Below are positions 34,373-43,132 of a stretch of DNA of 64,000 bases, one piece after another. The stretch lies in NCBI GenBank assembly GCA_002159075.1, contig LZRT01000094.1:144014-208013 (forward strand), given 5' to 3'. Below the pieces are notes generated by a model that was not told the origin of the DNA, searched no databases, and was given only the letters and a program-made list of their open reading frames with translations. Numbering within the stretch: position 1 is the stretch's first letter; each line of letters opens with the position of its first letter. The position numbers were made by a program, and so were the translations under genes. The DNA is from Bacillus thermozeamaize (lineage in GTDB: Bacteria; Bacillota; Bacilli; ZCTH02-B2).

Positions 34373-36085
34373 ATGAGAAGGTTGAAACAGCTTCTGGAAC
34401 AGATAGACGGACGCGGATACAAGGCATACAAGTCGATTCAGGGGACCTATACGGATGGGGAGCTCACCTTGTTCATCGATTATGTGCAAGGCGATCCGTT
34501 TGCCAGCCCCTCGCGCATCCGTCTGCGTGTCGGACGGGCAGCCTCCGGAATGCCGGAAGAATGGGATGCGTCTGTTCACCGCCGGATAGCGCTTGAGGAT
34601 TTTCTGGCCCGTGTCGCCGCCAGGACAATCCGGCAATACCAGACCCGGCGGGGCAGTGGCAAGAGCGGGATGCTCGCCGTCGACGAACCGGGCCAGGAGA
34701 TCCTGCCCCGGACAGCGGTCAAGGTGACCAGAGAGTATGTCGAACTGCGGATGAAGGTGGGATTGCCCGCGGCCGGCAGGCGGATTCTCGGACGGGAGGC
34801 CGCGGAAATGCTTTGCGAAGACGTGCCGTCTATCGGCAGGCAGGCCCTGTTCCGCGCTTCACTGGAAGAAAAGCGGCTGTTGGATCACTTGCAGCTGGCG
34901 GATGACCAAGCGGCGATCCGGCAGGCGCTCAAAGAGCGGGGGCTGGTGGCTTTTGTCGCAAATGGTTCCGTCCTGCCGCGGGAAAGCGGCGTGAGCAACC
35001 GTCCTTTGAAGGGAAAAGTGATCCCTTTTGTCTCACCGCCGTCTTTGGAAGTGACGATCGATTTGCCGGATGGGCGGACGATCAAAGGAATGGGAATCCC
35101 TGAAGGGATCACCCTGATCGTCGGCGGCGGCTATCACGGCAAAAGCACGTTGCTGAAGGCGATTGAGCGGGGCGTCTACAACCATATCCGCGGGGACGGC
35201 CGGGAATATGTGATCACGCGGGAGCGGGCGATGAAAATCCGGGCAGAGGATGGCCGGCGTGTCGAGAAAGTGGATATATCGCCGTTTATTAACCGCTTGC
35301 CGTTTGGCCAGGATACCCGGCAGTTTTCCACGGAAGATGCCAGCGGCAGCACCTCGCAGGCGGCCAATATCATGGAAGCGTTGGAGGTGGGGTGTGACCT
35401 GCTGCTGATGGACGAGGACACCAGCGCCACCAACTTCATGATCCGGGACGCCCGGATGCAGGCCTTGGTGGCCAAGGAACAGGAGCCAATCACCCCGTTT
35501 ATCGACAAGGTGAGGCAGTTGTACGAAGAACGCCGGGTGTCCACCATTCTGGTGCTGGGCGGTTCGGGAGACTACCTGGATGTGGCTGACCGGGTGATCA
35601 AGATGGAAACCTACCGGCCCTATGACGTCACGGAAGAGGCCAAGGAGATTGCCGCCCGCATTCCGACCCACCGCCGGCAGGAGGGCGGCCGGCATTTCGG
35701 CAGCCCTCCGAAGCGCATGATCCTTCCGGAAAGTTTCGATGCCCGTCGCGGCCGCAAGGAGAAAGTGGATGCGAAGGGACTGCATACCATCGTGTACGGA
35801 GAAGAGACGGTCGATCTGGGAGGGCTTGAGCAGCTGGTGGATCCCAGTCAGACGCGGGCCTTGGCTGAGGTGTTCCGGATCTTGGAGAAGCAGGTGGCCA
35901 ATGGACAGTGGAGCGTGGCCGAGTGCATAGACTGGGTGGAGAAGCAGCTTCACCGGGAAGGACTGGACTTCCTCTCGCCTTATCGCGGCCAGCATCCGGG
36001 CGATTTGGCCTGGCCGCGGCGGATGGAGATGGCGGCCGCTGTGAACCGGTTGCGCAGCCTGCGAATCCGGGCGAGTGAGAGATAG
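34373..36085 (+). CDS. Predicted ATPase of the ABC class (COG3044)
   Basis: This 570-aa soluble protein has an N-terminal domain of about 220 residues of unknown function, then a non-canonical ABC ATPase: Walker A GGGYHGKST (about residues 251-259), signature-like SGSTSQA, and Walker B CDLLLMDEDTSATNF, with LVLGGSGDYLDVADRVI following. The family is widespread and includes the RNA-binding trypanosome protein MRB1590; the bacterial role is unknown, and RNA binding has been suggested. No membrane segments. The gene is followed 12 bp later by rnhA. Confidence 0.85.
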   Translation: MRRLKQLLEQIDGRGYKAYKSIQGTYTDGELTLFIDYVQGDPFASPSRIRLRVGRAASGMPEEWDASVHRRIALEDFLARVAARTIRQYQTRRGSGKSGMLAVDEPGQEILPRTAVKVTREYVELRMKVGLPAAGRRILGREAAEMLCEDVPSIGRQALFRASLEEKRLLDHLQLADDQAAIRQALKERGLVAFVANGSVLPRESGVSNRPLKGKVIPFVSPPSLEVTIDLPDGRTIKGMGIPEGITLIVGGGYHGKSTLLKAIERGVYNHIRGDGREYVITRERAMKIRAEDGRRVEKVDISPFINRLPFGQDTRQFSTEDASGSTSQAANIMEALEVGCDLLLMDEDTSATNFMIRDARMQALVAKEQEPITPFIDKVRQLYEERRVSTILVLGGSGDYLDVADRVIKMETYRPYDVTEEAKEIAARIPTHRRQEGGRHFGSPPKRMILPESFDARRGRKEKVDAKGLHTIVYGEETVDLGGLEQLVDPSQTRALAEVFRILEKQVANGQWSVAECIDWVEKQLHREGLDFLSPYRGQHPGDLAWPRRMEMAAAVNRLRSLRIRASER

Positions 36086-36097
36086 GGAGGAGAGGCC

Positions 36098-36550
36098 GTG
36101 TCGGGAAGCCAATTTTCGGGCGATGAGGTTGTCATTTACACGGATGGCGCCTGTTCGGGCAACCCGGGACCTGGCGGTTGGGCCGCCATTCTCTTGTACG
36201 GGAATCATCAAAAGGAGATTTCCGGCGGCGAGCCCAAGACCACCAATAACCGGATGGAACTGAAAGCGGCCATCAAAGCCTTGCAACAGCTCAAAAGGCC
36301 TTGCCGTGTCGTGCTCTACAGCGACAGCGCCTACCTTGTCAACGCCTTTCAACAGGGATGGCTTGAAAAGTGGCAGGCCAACGGCTGGCTGAACAGCAAG
36401 CGGCAGCCGGTAGAAAACCAGGACTTGTGGCAGGAGCTCTGGGCCCTGACCAGACGCCATGAGGTTCGTTTTTGCAAGGTCAAGGGGCATCACGACAATC
36501 CCTGGAACAACCGTTGTGACCAGCTGGCCGTGGCGGCCATTCCGAAGTGA
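36098..36550 (+). CDS. rnhA: Ribonuclease HI
   Basis: This 150-aa RNase H type 1 has catalytic Asp in YTDGACSGNPGPGG, Glu in NNRMELKAAI, Asp in LYSDSAYLVN and the last Asp in NNRCDQLA. It also carries the basic handle-like W-rich loop (WLEKWQANGWLNSKRQPVEN) as in E. coli RnhA. It cleaves RNA in RNA:DNA hybrids. GTG 36098 follows GGAGGAGAGG. Usual length. Confidence 0.93.
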   Translation: MSGSQFSGDEVVIYTDGACSGNPGPGGWAAILLYGNHQKEISGGEPKTTNNRMELKAAIKALQQLKRPCRVVLYSDSAYLVNAFQQGWLEKWQANGWLNSKRQPVENQDLWQELWALTRRHEVRFCKVKGHHDNPWNNRCDQLAVAAIPK

Positions 36551-36592
36551 CGTTGGCGCGGCAGGGGAAGCAGAGGGAAAGGGGGAAAAGGT

Positions 36593-37939
36593 TTGGAAAA
36601 AAAAGACGGGCACACCACGCCTGCATGCAGCCCCGAAAGCGGCAGGGCCGCCGGGCGGTGGGCGGCTTTGAAGGAGGAGCTGAAAGCCTATGCCAAAACC
36701 ATCGGCATCGACAAAATCGGCTTTGCCTCAGCGGAGCCGTTTACCGAGCTGAAGGAGCGGCTGGTGCGGCACCGCGAGCTGGGATATGAGTCGGGTTTTG
36801 AAGAGCCCGATCTGGAGCGGCGCACCAATCCGCAGCTGCTGATGCCGGGGGCAAGATCCATCATTGCCATCGCATTGGCCTATCCGACGCGGATGGACCA
36901 TCCCCCTGCCTCGCGCAAGGGCGCGTACCGGGGCTTTTTCGCGCGGGCGGCCTGGGGGGAAGATTACCACCGGGTATTGCGCCGGAAACTGGAGGAGCTG
37001 GCCGCTTATCTTCGCCATAGGGTAGAGGGAGTTCAAACCGAAATCATGGTGGATACCGGCGCCCTGTCCGATCGGGCGGTGGCAGAGCGGGCCGGAATTG
37101 GCTGGAGCGGCAAAAACACGGCGATCATCACGCCGGAGTTTGGCTCCTGGGTATACCTTGGCGAGATGCTGACCAATCTGCCTTTTCCCCCGGATATTCC
37201 CATCACCCAGTCCTGCGGCGAATGCACACGGTGTATCGACGCCTGCCACACCGGGGCGCTTGTGGCGCCCGGGCAGCTGGACGCCAAACGGTGCGTTTCC
37301 TATCTGACGCAGACGAAAGATTTTCTGGCAGAGGAGTATCGGGAGATCATTGGCAACCGGCTGTACGGGTGCGACACCTGTCAACTAGTCTGCCCCTACA
37401 ACAAGGGGCTTAACTTCACCCATCAGGAAGCATTTGCGCCCGATCCGGAGGTGGTCAAGCCGCTGTTGCAACCCATCCTGAAAATGAGCAACCGCATGTT
37501 TCGCGAGCGGTTTGGCATGTCGGCCGCCAGCTGGCGTGGCAAAAAGCCGCTGGAACGGAACGCCATCTTGGCACTGGCCCATTACCGGGATGCCAGCGCG
37601 ATCCCGTTGTTGCTGGAAAAGCTGGAAGACCCGCGGCCTGTCATCCGTGGGACAGCCGCTTGGGCGGTGGGCAAGATCGCGGCCGGCCAGGAAGAGGCGG
37701 TAAGGAGGCGGGTTCAGCAGGCGTTGGAACAGGCGTATCGCCAGGAAACCGTTCCGGAAGTCAGTCAGGAGATTGAAAAGGGACTGCGTTTTTTGAAGGA
37801 AAAGGACCCTGCATCTATGGCAGATGCGGGCACAGGGAGTGAGAAGCCAGATGGTGCAATTGGTCAATGTGATGGAGTGGCTGGTGAAACAGGAGTTGGA
37901 CAGGATCCTGCCGCACTTTCCGCAAACCTGCCGTTGTGA
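36593..37939 (+). CDS. queG: Epoxyqueuosine reductase
   Basis: This 448-aa cobalamin- and iron-sulfur-dependent enzyme makes queuosine from epoxyqueuosine in tRNA. Two ferredoxin-type clusters are visible, CGECTRCIDACHTGAL and CDTCQLVCPYN, and the catalytic Asp lies in VDTGALSDRAVAERAGIGW. The C-terminal 110 residues contain HEAT-like repeats (AIPLLLEKLEDPRPVIRGTAAWALGK type), usual in Bacillota QueG. TTG 36593 has AAGG immediately upstream and gives a 25-residue N-terminal extension before the conserved start; the true start may be later. Its end overlaps comFB by 89 bp. Confidence 0.9.
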   Translation: MEKKDGHTTPACSPESGRAAGRWAALKEELKAYAKTIGIDKIGFASAEPFTELKERLVRHRELGYESGFEEPDLERRTNPQLLMPGARSIIAIALAYPTRMDHPPASRKGAYRGFFARAAWGEDYHRVLRRKLEELAAYLRHRVEGVQTEIMVDTGALSDRAVAERAGIGWSGKNTAIITPEFGSWVYLGEMLTNLPFPPDIPITQSCGECTRCIDACHTGALVAPGQLDAKRCVSYLTQTKDFLAEEYREIIGNRLYGCDTCQLVCPYNKGLNFTHQEAFAPDPEVVKPLLQPILKMSNRMFRERFGMSAASWRGKKPLERNAILALAHYRDASAIPLLLEKLEDPRPVIRGTAAWAVGKIAAGQEEAVRRRVQQALEQAYRQETVPEVSQEIEKGLRFLKEKDPASMADAGTGSEKPDGAIGQCDGVAGETGVGQDPAALSANLPL

Positions 37940-38201
37940 AAAATGCCGGCTCGACATTCAAGCCTACGCCTTGAACCGCCTGCCGAGCCATTATGTGGTC
38001 AGCCGGCAGGGGGAGCTGTATGCCAAGGTGTCTCAACTGGAATTCCAAATGCGTGTCGATCTGCAGAGCGCCTTGATCCAGGCGATTGAAGTGGTCACCC
38101 GATCGCCTCGGCACCAAGAAAGCCAAGCCTTGGAAAGGGATCTGGAGCGCAATCGAAGACGATTGGAAGATGAAGAACCACTTGAAGGGAGTAAAAGCTG
38201 A
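37851..38201 (+). CDS. comFB: Late competence protein ComFB family
   Basis: This 116-aa protein is of the ComFB family: VNVMEWLVKQELDRILPHFPQTCRCEKCRLDIQAYALNRL-type N-terminus with the conserved CxxC (CEKC) and the LPSHYVVSRQGELY block. Cyanobacterial members bind cyclic dinucleotides; in Bacillus comFB lies in the comF operon with unknown function. Here it is not next to comFA or comFC but overlaps the 3' end of queG by 89 bp. ATG 37851 was chosen (GGGAGTGAG upstream). The C-terminal quarter is charged and helical. Confidence 0.83.
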   Translation: MVQLVNVMEWLVKQELDRILPHFPQTCRCEKCRLDIQAYALNRLPSHYVVSRQGELYAKVSQLEFQMRVDLQSALIQAIEVVTRSPRHQESQALERDLERNRRRLEDEEPLEGSKS

Positions 38202-38216
38202 AGGGAGTCAACTCAG

Positions 38217-39083
38217 ATGAGACAGAACGAGAGAAACAGGGGAAGAATGCTGATTTCCTGTCCGGACAGGCCGGGGATTGTGGCTGCTGTTTCGCAGTTC
38301 CTGTATCACTGCGGGGCCAATATTGTCCAGTCGGATCAACATTCCACCGATCCGGAGGGTGGACGTTTTTTTATGCGGGTTGAATTTGATCTGCCCAATC
38401 TGGCGGAACAACTGCCCCAGATCGAAAAGCGGTTTCAAGAAGTGGCCGACAAGTTTCAGATGGTCTGGCGGATGACCCACGCCGGGCAGAAAAAACGGCT
38501 GGCCATCTTTGCCTCACGGGAGGATCATTGCTTGCAGGAGCTGCTCTGGCGCTGGCGTTTGGGGGAATTGCCGGCCGAGATCGTGATGGTGGTGAGCAAT
38601 CATCCGGATCTCGAGCCGCTGGTCAGGCCGTTTGACATTCCCTACCACCATGTTCCTGTCAACAAGGAGAACAGGGAAGCGGCGGAAAATGTGCATCTGG
38701 AGCTGCTGGAGGGAAAAGTTGACACCATCGTCCTGGCACGCTATATGCAAATCATCCCTCCGCGCATGGTGCAGCGTTACCGCAACCAGATCATCAACAT
38801 TCATCACTCGTTTTTGCCCGCCTTTGTCGGCGGAAAGCCGTATCATCAGGCGTACGAACGCGGGGTAAAGATTATCGGCGCCACGGCGCATTATGTGACG
38901 GAAGAACTGGACCAGGGACCCATTATCGAACAGGATGTACAGCGGGTGGATCACCGCGATCAGGTGGAGGACTTAAAGCGCATCGGCCGTGATATGGAGC
39001 GGATTGTGCTGGCCCGTGCGGTGCGCTGGCACCTCGAGGATCGGATCCTGGTATACGGGAACAAGACGATTGTGTTTTCCTGA
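38217..39083 (+). CDS. purU: Formyltetrahydrofolate deformylase
   Basis: This 288-aa enzyme has an N-terminal ACT domain (about residues 11-85, LISCPDRPGIVAAVS) and a formyltransferase-like catalytic domain with NIHHSFLPAF and GATAHYVTEELDQGPII carrying the Asn/His/Asp catalytic set. It hydrolyses 10-formyl-THF to THF and formate, balancing one-carbon pools. It follows comFB by 15 bp and probably shares its transcript. Confidence 0.94.
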   Translation: MRQNERNRGRMLISCPDRPGIVAAVSQFLYHCGANIVQSDQHSTDPEGGRFFMRVEFDLPNLAEQLPQIEKRFQEVADKFQMVWRMTHAGQKKRLAIFASREDHCLQELLWRWRLGELPAEIVMVVSNHPDLEPLVRPFDIPYHHVPVNKENREAAENVHLELLEGKVDTIVLARYMQIIPPRMVQRYRNQIINIHHSFLPAFVGGKPYHQAYERGVKIIGATAHYVTEELDQGPIIEQDVQRVDHRDQVEDLKRIGRDMERIVLARAVRWHLEDRILVYGNKTIVFS

Positions 39084-39122
39084 TCGCACCTGTCGGGAAT
39101 ACTTCTTTGTGAGGTGATGGCC

Positions 39123-39785
39123 ATGGGGCTCATTCCGGAGGCCACCGTGATTCTGGCCTCTGGCTCGCCGCGGCGCAGGGAACTGCTGGCATCCCTCGGG
39201 ATCCGTTTTACGATCCGGCCGCCGCAGGTGGATGAGACGGTATCGCCGGGCTTGACACCGGGAGAGACAGTGGAACAATTGGCCTGGAAAAAGGGCCGCG
39301 CCATCGTCGAACAGCTGCTCACCGGACAGCCGCACGTAACGGGAACCGAAAAAGGGCGCGACACGGAATTGCCGCAGGAAAAGAAAGGGCCCGTTCTGGT
39401 GATTGCGTCCGATACGGTGGTGGTACTGGACAACCAAATTTTGGGAAAGCCGGCGGATGAGGAAGATGCCCGCCACATGCTGCGCCGTTTGTCGGGTCGC
39501 CGCCATCAGGTGTATAGCGGGCTGGCTTTGTTTGAAGTCGGCAAGGAATACAGGGAACGGCTGGGTCATGCCCGGACCGACGTACAGTTTTGCCGGCTCT
39601 CCGATGAGACGATTCGCCGGTATGTGGCGACAGGCGAGCCGCTTGACAAGGCCGGTAGCTACGCCATTCAGGGACTGGGCGCGACGCTGGTGGAAGGCAT
39701 CCACGGCGACTATTTCAATGTGGTGGGCTTGCCGCTGGCGTTGTTTGGAAAATTCCTCGAGGACTGGGGATATCGCCTGTTTTGA
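39123..39785 (+). CDS. maf: Maf-family nucleotide pyrophosphatase
   Basis: This 220-aa protein has the nucleotide-binding N-terminus ILASGSPRRRELL, VDET, the ASDTVVVLDNQILGKP block and the GSYAIQGLGATLVEGIHGDYFNVVGLPL C-terminus of dTTP/UTP pyrophosphatases. It cleans non-canonical or excess nucleotides and is linked to septum inhibition in Bacillus. ATG 39123 is preceded by GAGGTG at 7 nt. A roughly 20-residue hydrophilic insertion (about residues 66-88) makes it longer than the usual 190 aa. Confidence 0.92.
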   Translation: MGLIPEATVILASGSPRRRELLASLGIRFTIRPPQVDETVSPGLTPGETVEQLAWKKGRAIVEQLLTGQPHVTGTEKGRDTELPQEKKGPVLVIASDTVVVLDNQILGKPADEEDARHMLRRLSGRRHQVYSGLALFEVGKEYRERLGHARTDVQFCRLSDETIRRYVATGEPLDKAGSYAIQGLGATLVEGIHGDYFNVVGLPLALFGKFLEDWGYRLF

Positions 39786-39900
39786 AGCGTTGGTGTCACA
39801 AGAACGCCTTTTCTGAATTCGTGCCGCGGCATTCCTTTACGGTATAATGAAGGTTGAAGTGTATGACGAAGGAGCATCAACCAGTACAGGGGGTATCCGT

Positions 39901-40848
39901 GTGAGCAGGGGATTGAAAGGGCTGGCAGTCATCACAACGGTGTTTATGTTCCTGGTCGTCTTCGTCGGCACGATGGTCACAAAAACCGGATCGGGAGACG
40001 GGTGCGGCCGATCGTGGCCGTTGTGTGAAGGTCAGTTCCTCCCGCAAGCCAACATCAATTCGATGATCGAATATAGCCACCGGGTGGTTTCCGGTATCGT
40101 CGGCATCCTGATTACGGTGTTGCTGGTTTGGGCGTGGCGCGCCTGCAAGGGGCGACGGGATGCCCGCTTTCTTGTCGCGGCCAGTTTTCTTTTTACGGCG
40201 ATCCAGGCACTGCTCGGGGCGGCGGCTGTGGTGTGGGGACAGTCTCCCCCGATCATGGCATTGCATTTCGGCGTCTCGCTCGTCGCTTTTGCGACGGTAT
40301 TGTTGTTTACGTTGATTCTCTTTCGCTGGGAATCGCGCCCGGTACAAATGACTTTCACAAAGGGATACCGGAATGCCCTCTTCGGCGTGACCGCTTACAC
40401 CTATGTGGTGGTATATACGGGGGCGTATGTGGTTCACGGCAATGCGAGCGGCGGATGCGGCAGATGGTTCCCGCTTTGCGACGGGAAGTGGTTTCCCGGC
40501 TTTTCGGGTGCGGCAGGAATCCAGTTTGTCCACCGCCTGAGCGCTTTCTTGCTGATGGTGGCAGTACTGGCCTTGCTGGTGGTCACGCTTCGCCGGTACA
40601 AGGAACGGCGTGATCTGTACCTCGCGGGGGTGTGGTCCGGCGCGCTCGTCGTGTTGCAGATTTTAAGCGGCGGCCTGATGATGTGGGCAGGGCTCAACCT
40701 GTTTACGCGCTTGCTGCACGCCACCTTGATCATGCTGCTGTTTGGCGCGCTCAGCTATATGTGCATGGAAGTGTTCCGCAGGCCGCCCCAGGAAACCGAT
40801 CAAGCGGACCTGATCGGGAAGCCCCAGGCCAGGCCCTCAGTCGGCTGA
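39901..40848 (+). CDS. ctaA: Heme A synthase
   Basis: This 315-aa, eight-helix membrane protein converts heme O to heme A for aa3/caa3 oxidases. Cys pairs Cys35/Cys42 (GDGCGRSWPLC) and GGCGRWFPLC match the Bacillus CtaA disulfide loops, and His in EYSHRVVSG, LHFGV, FVHRLSA and LLHATL match heme ligands. GTG 39901 (RBS AGGGGG) was chosen because the upstream ATG 39847 overlaps a TATAAT box (39843-39848) that is probably its own promoter. It shows that the host respires oxygen. Confidence 0.92.
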   Translation: MSRGLKGLAVITTVFMFLVVFVGTMVTKTGSGDGCGRSWPLCEGQFLPQANINSMIEYSHRVVSGIVGILITVLLVWAWRACKGRRDARFLVAASFLFTAIQALLGAAAVVWGQSPPIMALHFGVSLVAFATVLLFTLILFRWESRPVQMTFTKGYRNALFGVTAYTYVVVYTGAYVVHGNASGGCGRWFPLCDGKWFPGFSGAAGIQFVHRLSAFLLMVAVLALLVVTLRRYKERRDLYLAGVWSGALVVLQILSGGLMMWAGLNLFTRLLHATLIMLLFGALSYMCMEVFRRPPQETDQADLIGKPQARPSVG

Positions 40849-40853
40849 GCGCC

Positions 40854-40882
40854 TTGCCTTTTTGCGCCGGTTCGGGTATAGT
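40854..40882 (+). promoter_or_regulatory. Promoter of the thiamine salvage operon
   Basis: TTGCCT (40854-40859), 17-bp spacer, TATAGT (40877-40882), located directly after ctaA and 32 bp before the riboswitch. Confidence 0.65.
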
Positions 40883-40913
40883 ATGAATGTCAGACAATTT
40901 CATCTCGCTTTTC

Positions 40914-41008
40914 ATCCACTAGGGGTGCTCCGTTGGGAGCTGAGAAAGGGTGTTCAACCCTTAACCCTTTGAACCTGATCTGGATCATACCAGCGTAGGG
41001 AAGTGGAT
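40914..41008 (+). ncRNA. TPP riboswitch (THI element)
   Basis: The thi-box features are present in order: P1 arms ATCCACT (40914-40920) and AGTGGAT (41002-41008), the GGGGTGC and GCTGAGAAAGGG core, and ACCCTTTGAACCTGATCTGGATCA-type J2/4-P4 region with CAGCGTAGGGAA. It senses thiamine pyrophosphate and controls the following five-gene salvage operon. Confidence 0.96.
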
Positions 41009-41064
41009 CGGAGGATACGAAGGCGTTTTTTGGCGCCACACTCGGCATGAGGAAATTCGTACCC

Positions 41065-41093
41065 AAACCGCTCCACTGGGAGCGGTTTTTTTG
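41065..41093 (+). terminator. Riboswitch-controlled terminator
   Basis: AAACCGCTCC pairs with GGGAGCGGTTT and is followed by T7. The segment TCCACT (41072-41077) within it can instead pair with AGTGGA of the riboswitch P1 3' arm (41002-41007), giving an antiterminator without ligand. This fits transcription attenuation by TPP. Confidence 0.85.
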
Positions 41094-41135
41094 TGCGTTC
41101 ATTTGGATTTGGTTTTTGCAAGGAGGAGAGGACCC

Positions 41136-42392
41136 TTGTTTTCCAGTGAGGAATGGAGACGGAGGATCGATGAGAAAAAGGAGGAGTATCTTCAACTGTT
41201 GAGCCGGCTGGTGGCTTTTCCGACGGTCAGCCCTCCCGCCAGGAACACGCGTTTGGCGCAGCAATATGTGGCTGAATATTTGCGAAATCTAGGCATGGAG
41301 GTGGATCAGTGGGAAATTTACCCGAATGATGATAACGTGGTTGGCCGTTGGCGGGGAACGGGTGGCGGGCGCAGCCTCATTTTAAACGGGCACATCGATG
41401 TGGCGAGCGTGGAAGAGGATGAGAGGTGGCGCACGCCGCCATTCACGTTGACCGAGCGGGACGGGCGCCTGTACGGGCGCGGCGTGGCCGACATGAAAGG
41501 CGGACTGGCCAGCGGGCTCTTTGCGCTGTCCTTGTTGAAAGAGGCAGGCTTTGTCCCGAAAGGGGATATCATTTTCCAGTCGGTGATTGGGGAGGAGGTG
41601 GGGGAAGCCGGGACGCAAGCCTGTGTTCAGCGTGGTTACACAGCCGATTTTGCGATCGTGATGGATACCAGCCAGATGCAGATTCAGGGCCAGGGCGGCG
41701 TGATAACCGGTTGGATTGAGATTCGCAGCCCGCATACGTTCCACGATGGCATGCGCGCCAAACTCATCCATGCGGGAGGAGGGCAATTTGGCGCCAGCGC
41801 GATTGAAAAAATGGTCAAGGTGATCCACGCGCTTCAGGAATTGGAACGTCATTGGGCAGTGATGAAATCCTATCCGGGCTTTCCTCCCGGTATGAATACC
41901 ATCAATCCGGCGGTGATTGAAGGGGGACGCCATCCTGCTTTTGTGGCAGATCAGTGCAAACTCTGGATAACGGTCCATTTTTACCCCAATGAAACGTACG
42001 AGAGCGTGGCCAAAGAGGTGGAGGAGCATGTCCTGCGGATGGCGGCCGCCGATCCGTGGCTGAGCCAGCATCCGCCGCAATTTCGCTGGGGCGGAAGCTC
42101 CATGATTGAAGATCAAGGTGAGATATTCCCGGCCTTGGAAGTCGACTGGCAGCACCCAGGGGTACAGCTTCTCTCGCAAGTGCATGAAGAGATTGGCGGG
42201 GTGCCTGCGGTTTGCAGCATGTCGTCCACCGTAACCGATGCAGGCTGGCTGGGGCGGGCCGGTATCCCGACTGTGTTGTACGGGCCCGGTTCACTCGCGC
42301 AGGCGCACGCGGTCAATGAAAGCGTGGAATGGGCGGAACTGCTGCAGTATACGCAGACGCTGGTGCGATTTATTGAGCAGTGGTGCGGATGA
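41136..42392 (+). CDS. ylmB: N-formyl-4-amino-5-aminomethyl-2-methylpyrimidine deformylase (YlmB-like, M20)
   Basis: This 418-aa M20-family amidohydrolase has LNGHIDVASVEEDERW, YGRGVADMKGG and VIGEEVGEAGT with His, Asp and Glu metal ligands. In Bacillus halodurans YlmB removes the formyl group from the thiamine breakdown product formylaminopyrimidine before TenA acts. First place in a TPP-riboswitch operon with tenA and thiXYZ makes this role nearly certain. TTG 41136 was chosen, with AAGGAGGAG 8 nt upstream. Homologous to ArgE/DapE, but those lack this context. Confidence 0.9.
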   Translation: MFSSEEWRRRIDEKKEEYLQLLSRLVAFPTVSPPARNTRLAQQYVAEYLRNLGMEVDQWEIYPNDDNVVGRWRGTGGGRSLILNGHIDVASVEEDERWRTPPFTLTERDGRLYGRGVADMKGGLASGLFALSLLKEAGFVPKGDIIFQSVIGEEVGEAGTQACVQRGYTADFAIVMDTSQMQIQGQGGVITGWIEIRSPHTFHDGMRAKLIHAGGGQFGASAIEKMVKVIHALQELERHWAVMKSYPGFPPGMNTINPAVIEGGRHPAFVADQCKLWITVHFYPNETYESVAKEVEEHVLRMAAADPWLSQHPPQFRWGGSSMIEDQGEIFPALEVDWQHPGVQLLSQVHEEIGGVPAVCSMSSTVTDAGWLGRAGIPTVLYGPGSLAQAHAVNESVEWAELLQYTQTLVRFIEQWCG

Positions 42393-42437
42393 CAGGGGGC
42401 AAGGAAGAAACATCACTTTTTGAAAGGGGTATGGGAA

Positions 42438-43103
42438 ATGTCGTTTTCCATGGAATTGCGTCGATTGGCCGAGCCGATCTGGCAGAAAGAGATGGAGCAT
42501 CCTTTTGTCAAAGGGCTGGCCAGTGGAGAATTGCCGCTAGAGTCGTTTCAATACTACTTGCGCCAGGATTACATTTACCTGATTGCCTTCAGCAGGGTGT
42601 TCGCCATCGCCGCGGCCAAATCGCATGATCTTAAAGAGATGGGTGAGTTTGCCGAGCTATTGCACGCCACCTTGCATGATGAGATGGACTTGCACCGAAA
42701 ATACGCGGCGGAATTTGGCATCTCGCGGGAGGAGCTGGAAGCCACCGTTCCTTCTCCGACAGCCTACGCCTACACCAGCCACCTGGTGCGAACCGCTTAT
42801 GAAGGGACGATGACAGAGGTGCTGGCCGCCGTGCTGCCGTGCCAATGGGGGTATCACGAGATCGGTTTGCGCTTGGCTCAGGTTCCCGGCTGGGAGTCCT
42901 CGCCGTATCGGGACTGGATCAAGACATACGCTTCGCCGGAATTCGGCCGTTTGGCAGCGATGATGCGGGAGCGCCTGGATGCGCTGACCGCGTCGATTGA
43001 TGAGGCGCATAAGAAGCGATTGCAAGACCTGTTTTTGACCAGCAGCCGATATGAGTATCTCTTTTGGGAAAAGGCCTATCAGCGCGAAGAATGGCCGGTG
43101 TAG
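42438..43103 (+). CDS. tenA: Aminopyrimidine aminohydrolase (thiaminase II)
   Basis: This 221-aa all-helical TenA protein has active-site Cys135 in LPCQWGYHEIG, as in the Bacillus enzyme, and the N-terminal acidic DYIYL segment. It hydrolyses 4-amino-5-aminomethyl-2-methylpyrimidine to HMP for thiamine synthesis, and also thiamine slowly. ATG 42438 with RBS AAAGGGG. It lies between ylmB and the ABC transporter genes, completing the deformylation/deamination salvage route. Confidence 0.95.
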   Translation: MSFSMELRRLAEPIWQKEMEHPFVKGLASGELPLESFQYYLRQDYIYLIAFSRVFAIAAAKSHDLKEMGEFAELLHATLHDEMDLHRKYAAEFGISREELEATVPSPTAYAYTSHLVRTAYEGTMTEVLAAVLPCQWGYHEIGLRLAQVPGWESSPYRDWIKTYASPEFGRLAAMMRERLDALTASIDEAHKKRLQDLFLTSSRYEYLFWEKAYQREEWPV

Positions 43104-43132
43104 AGCGGTTCCAGCGGGGAGTGTGGCAGCAC

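Noticed and set aside
35033..36613. 526-codon minus-strand frame over the ABC-class ATPase and rnhA
   Set aside because: Long only because of GC-rich codon bias; rich in His, Pro and Leu without domains, and both + strand genes have clear motifs.
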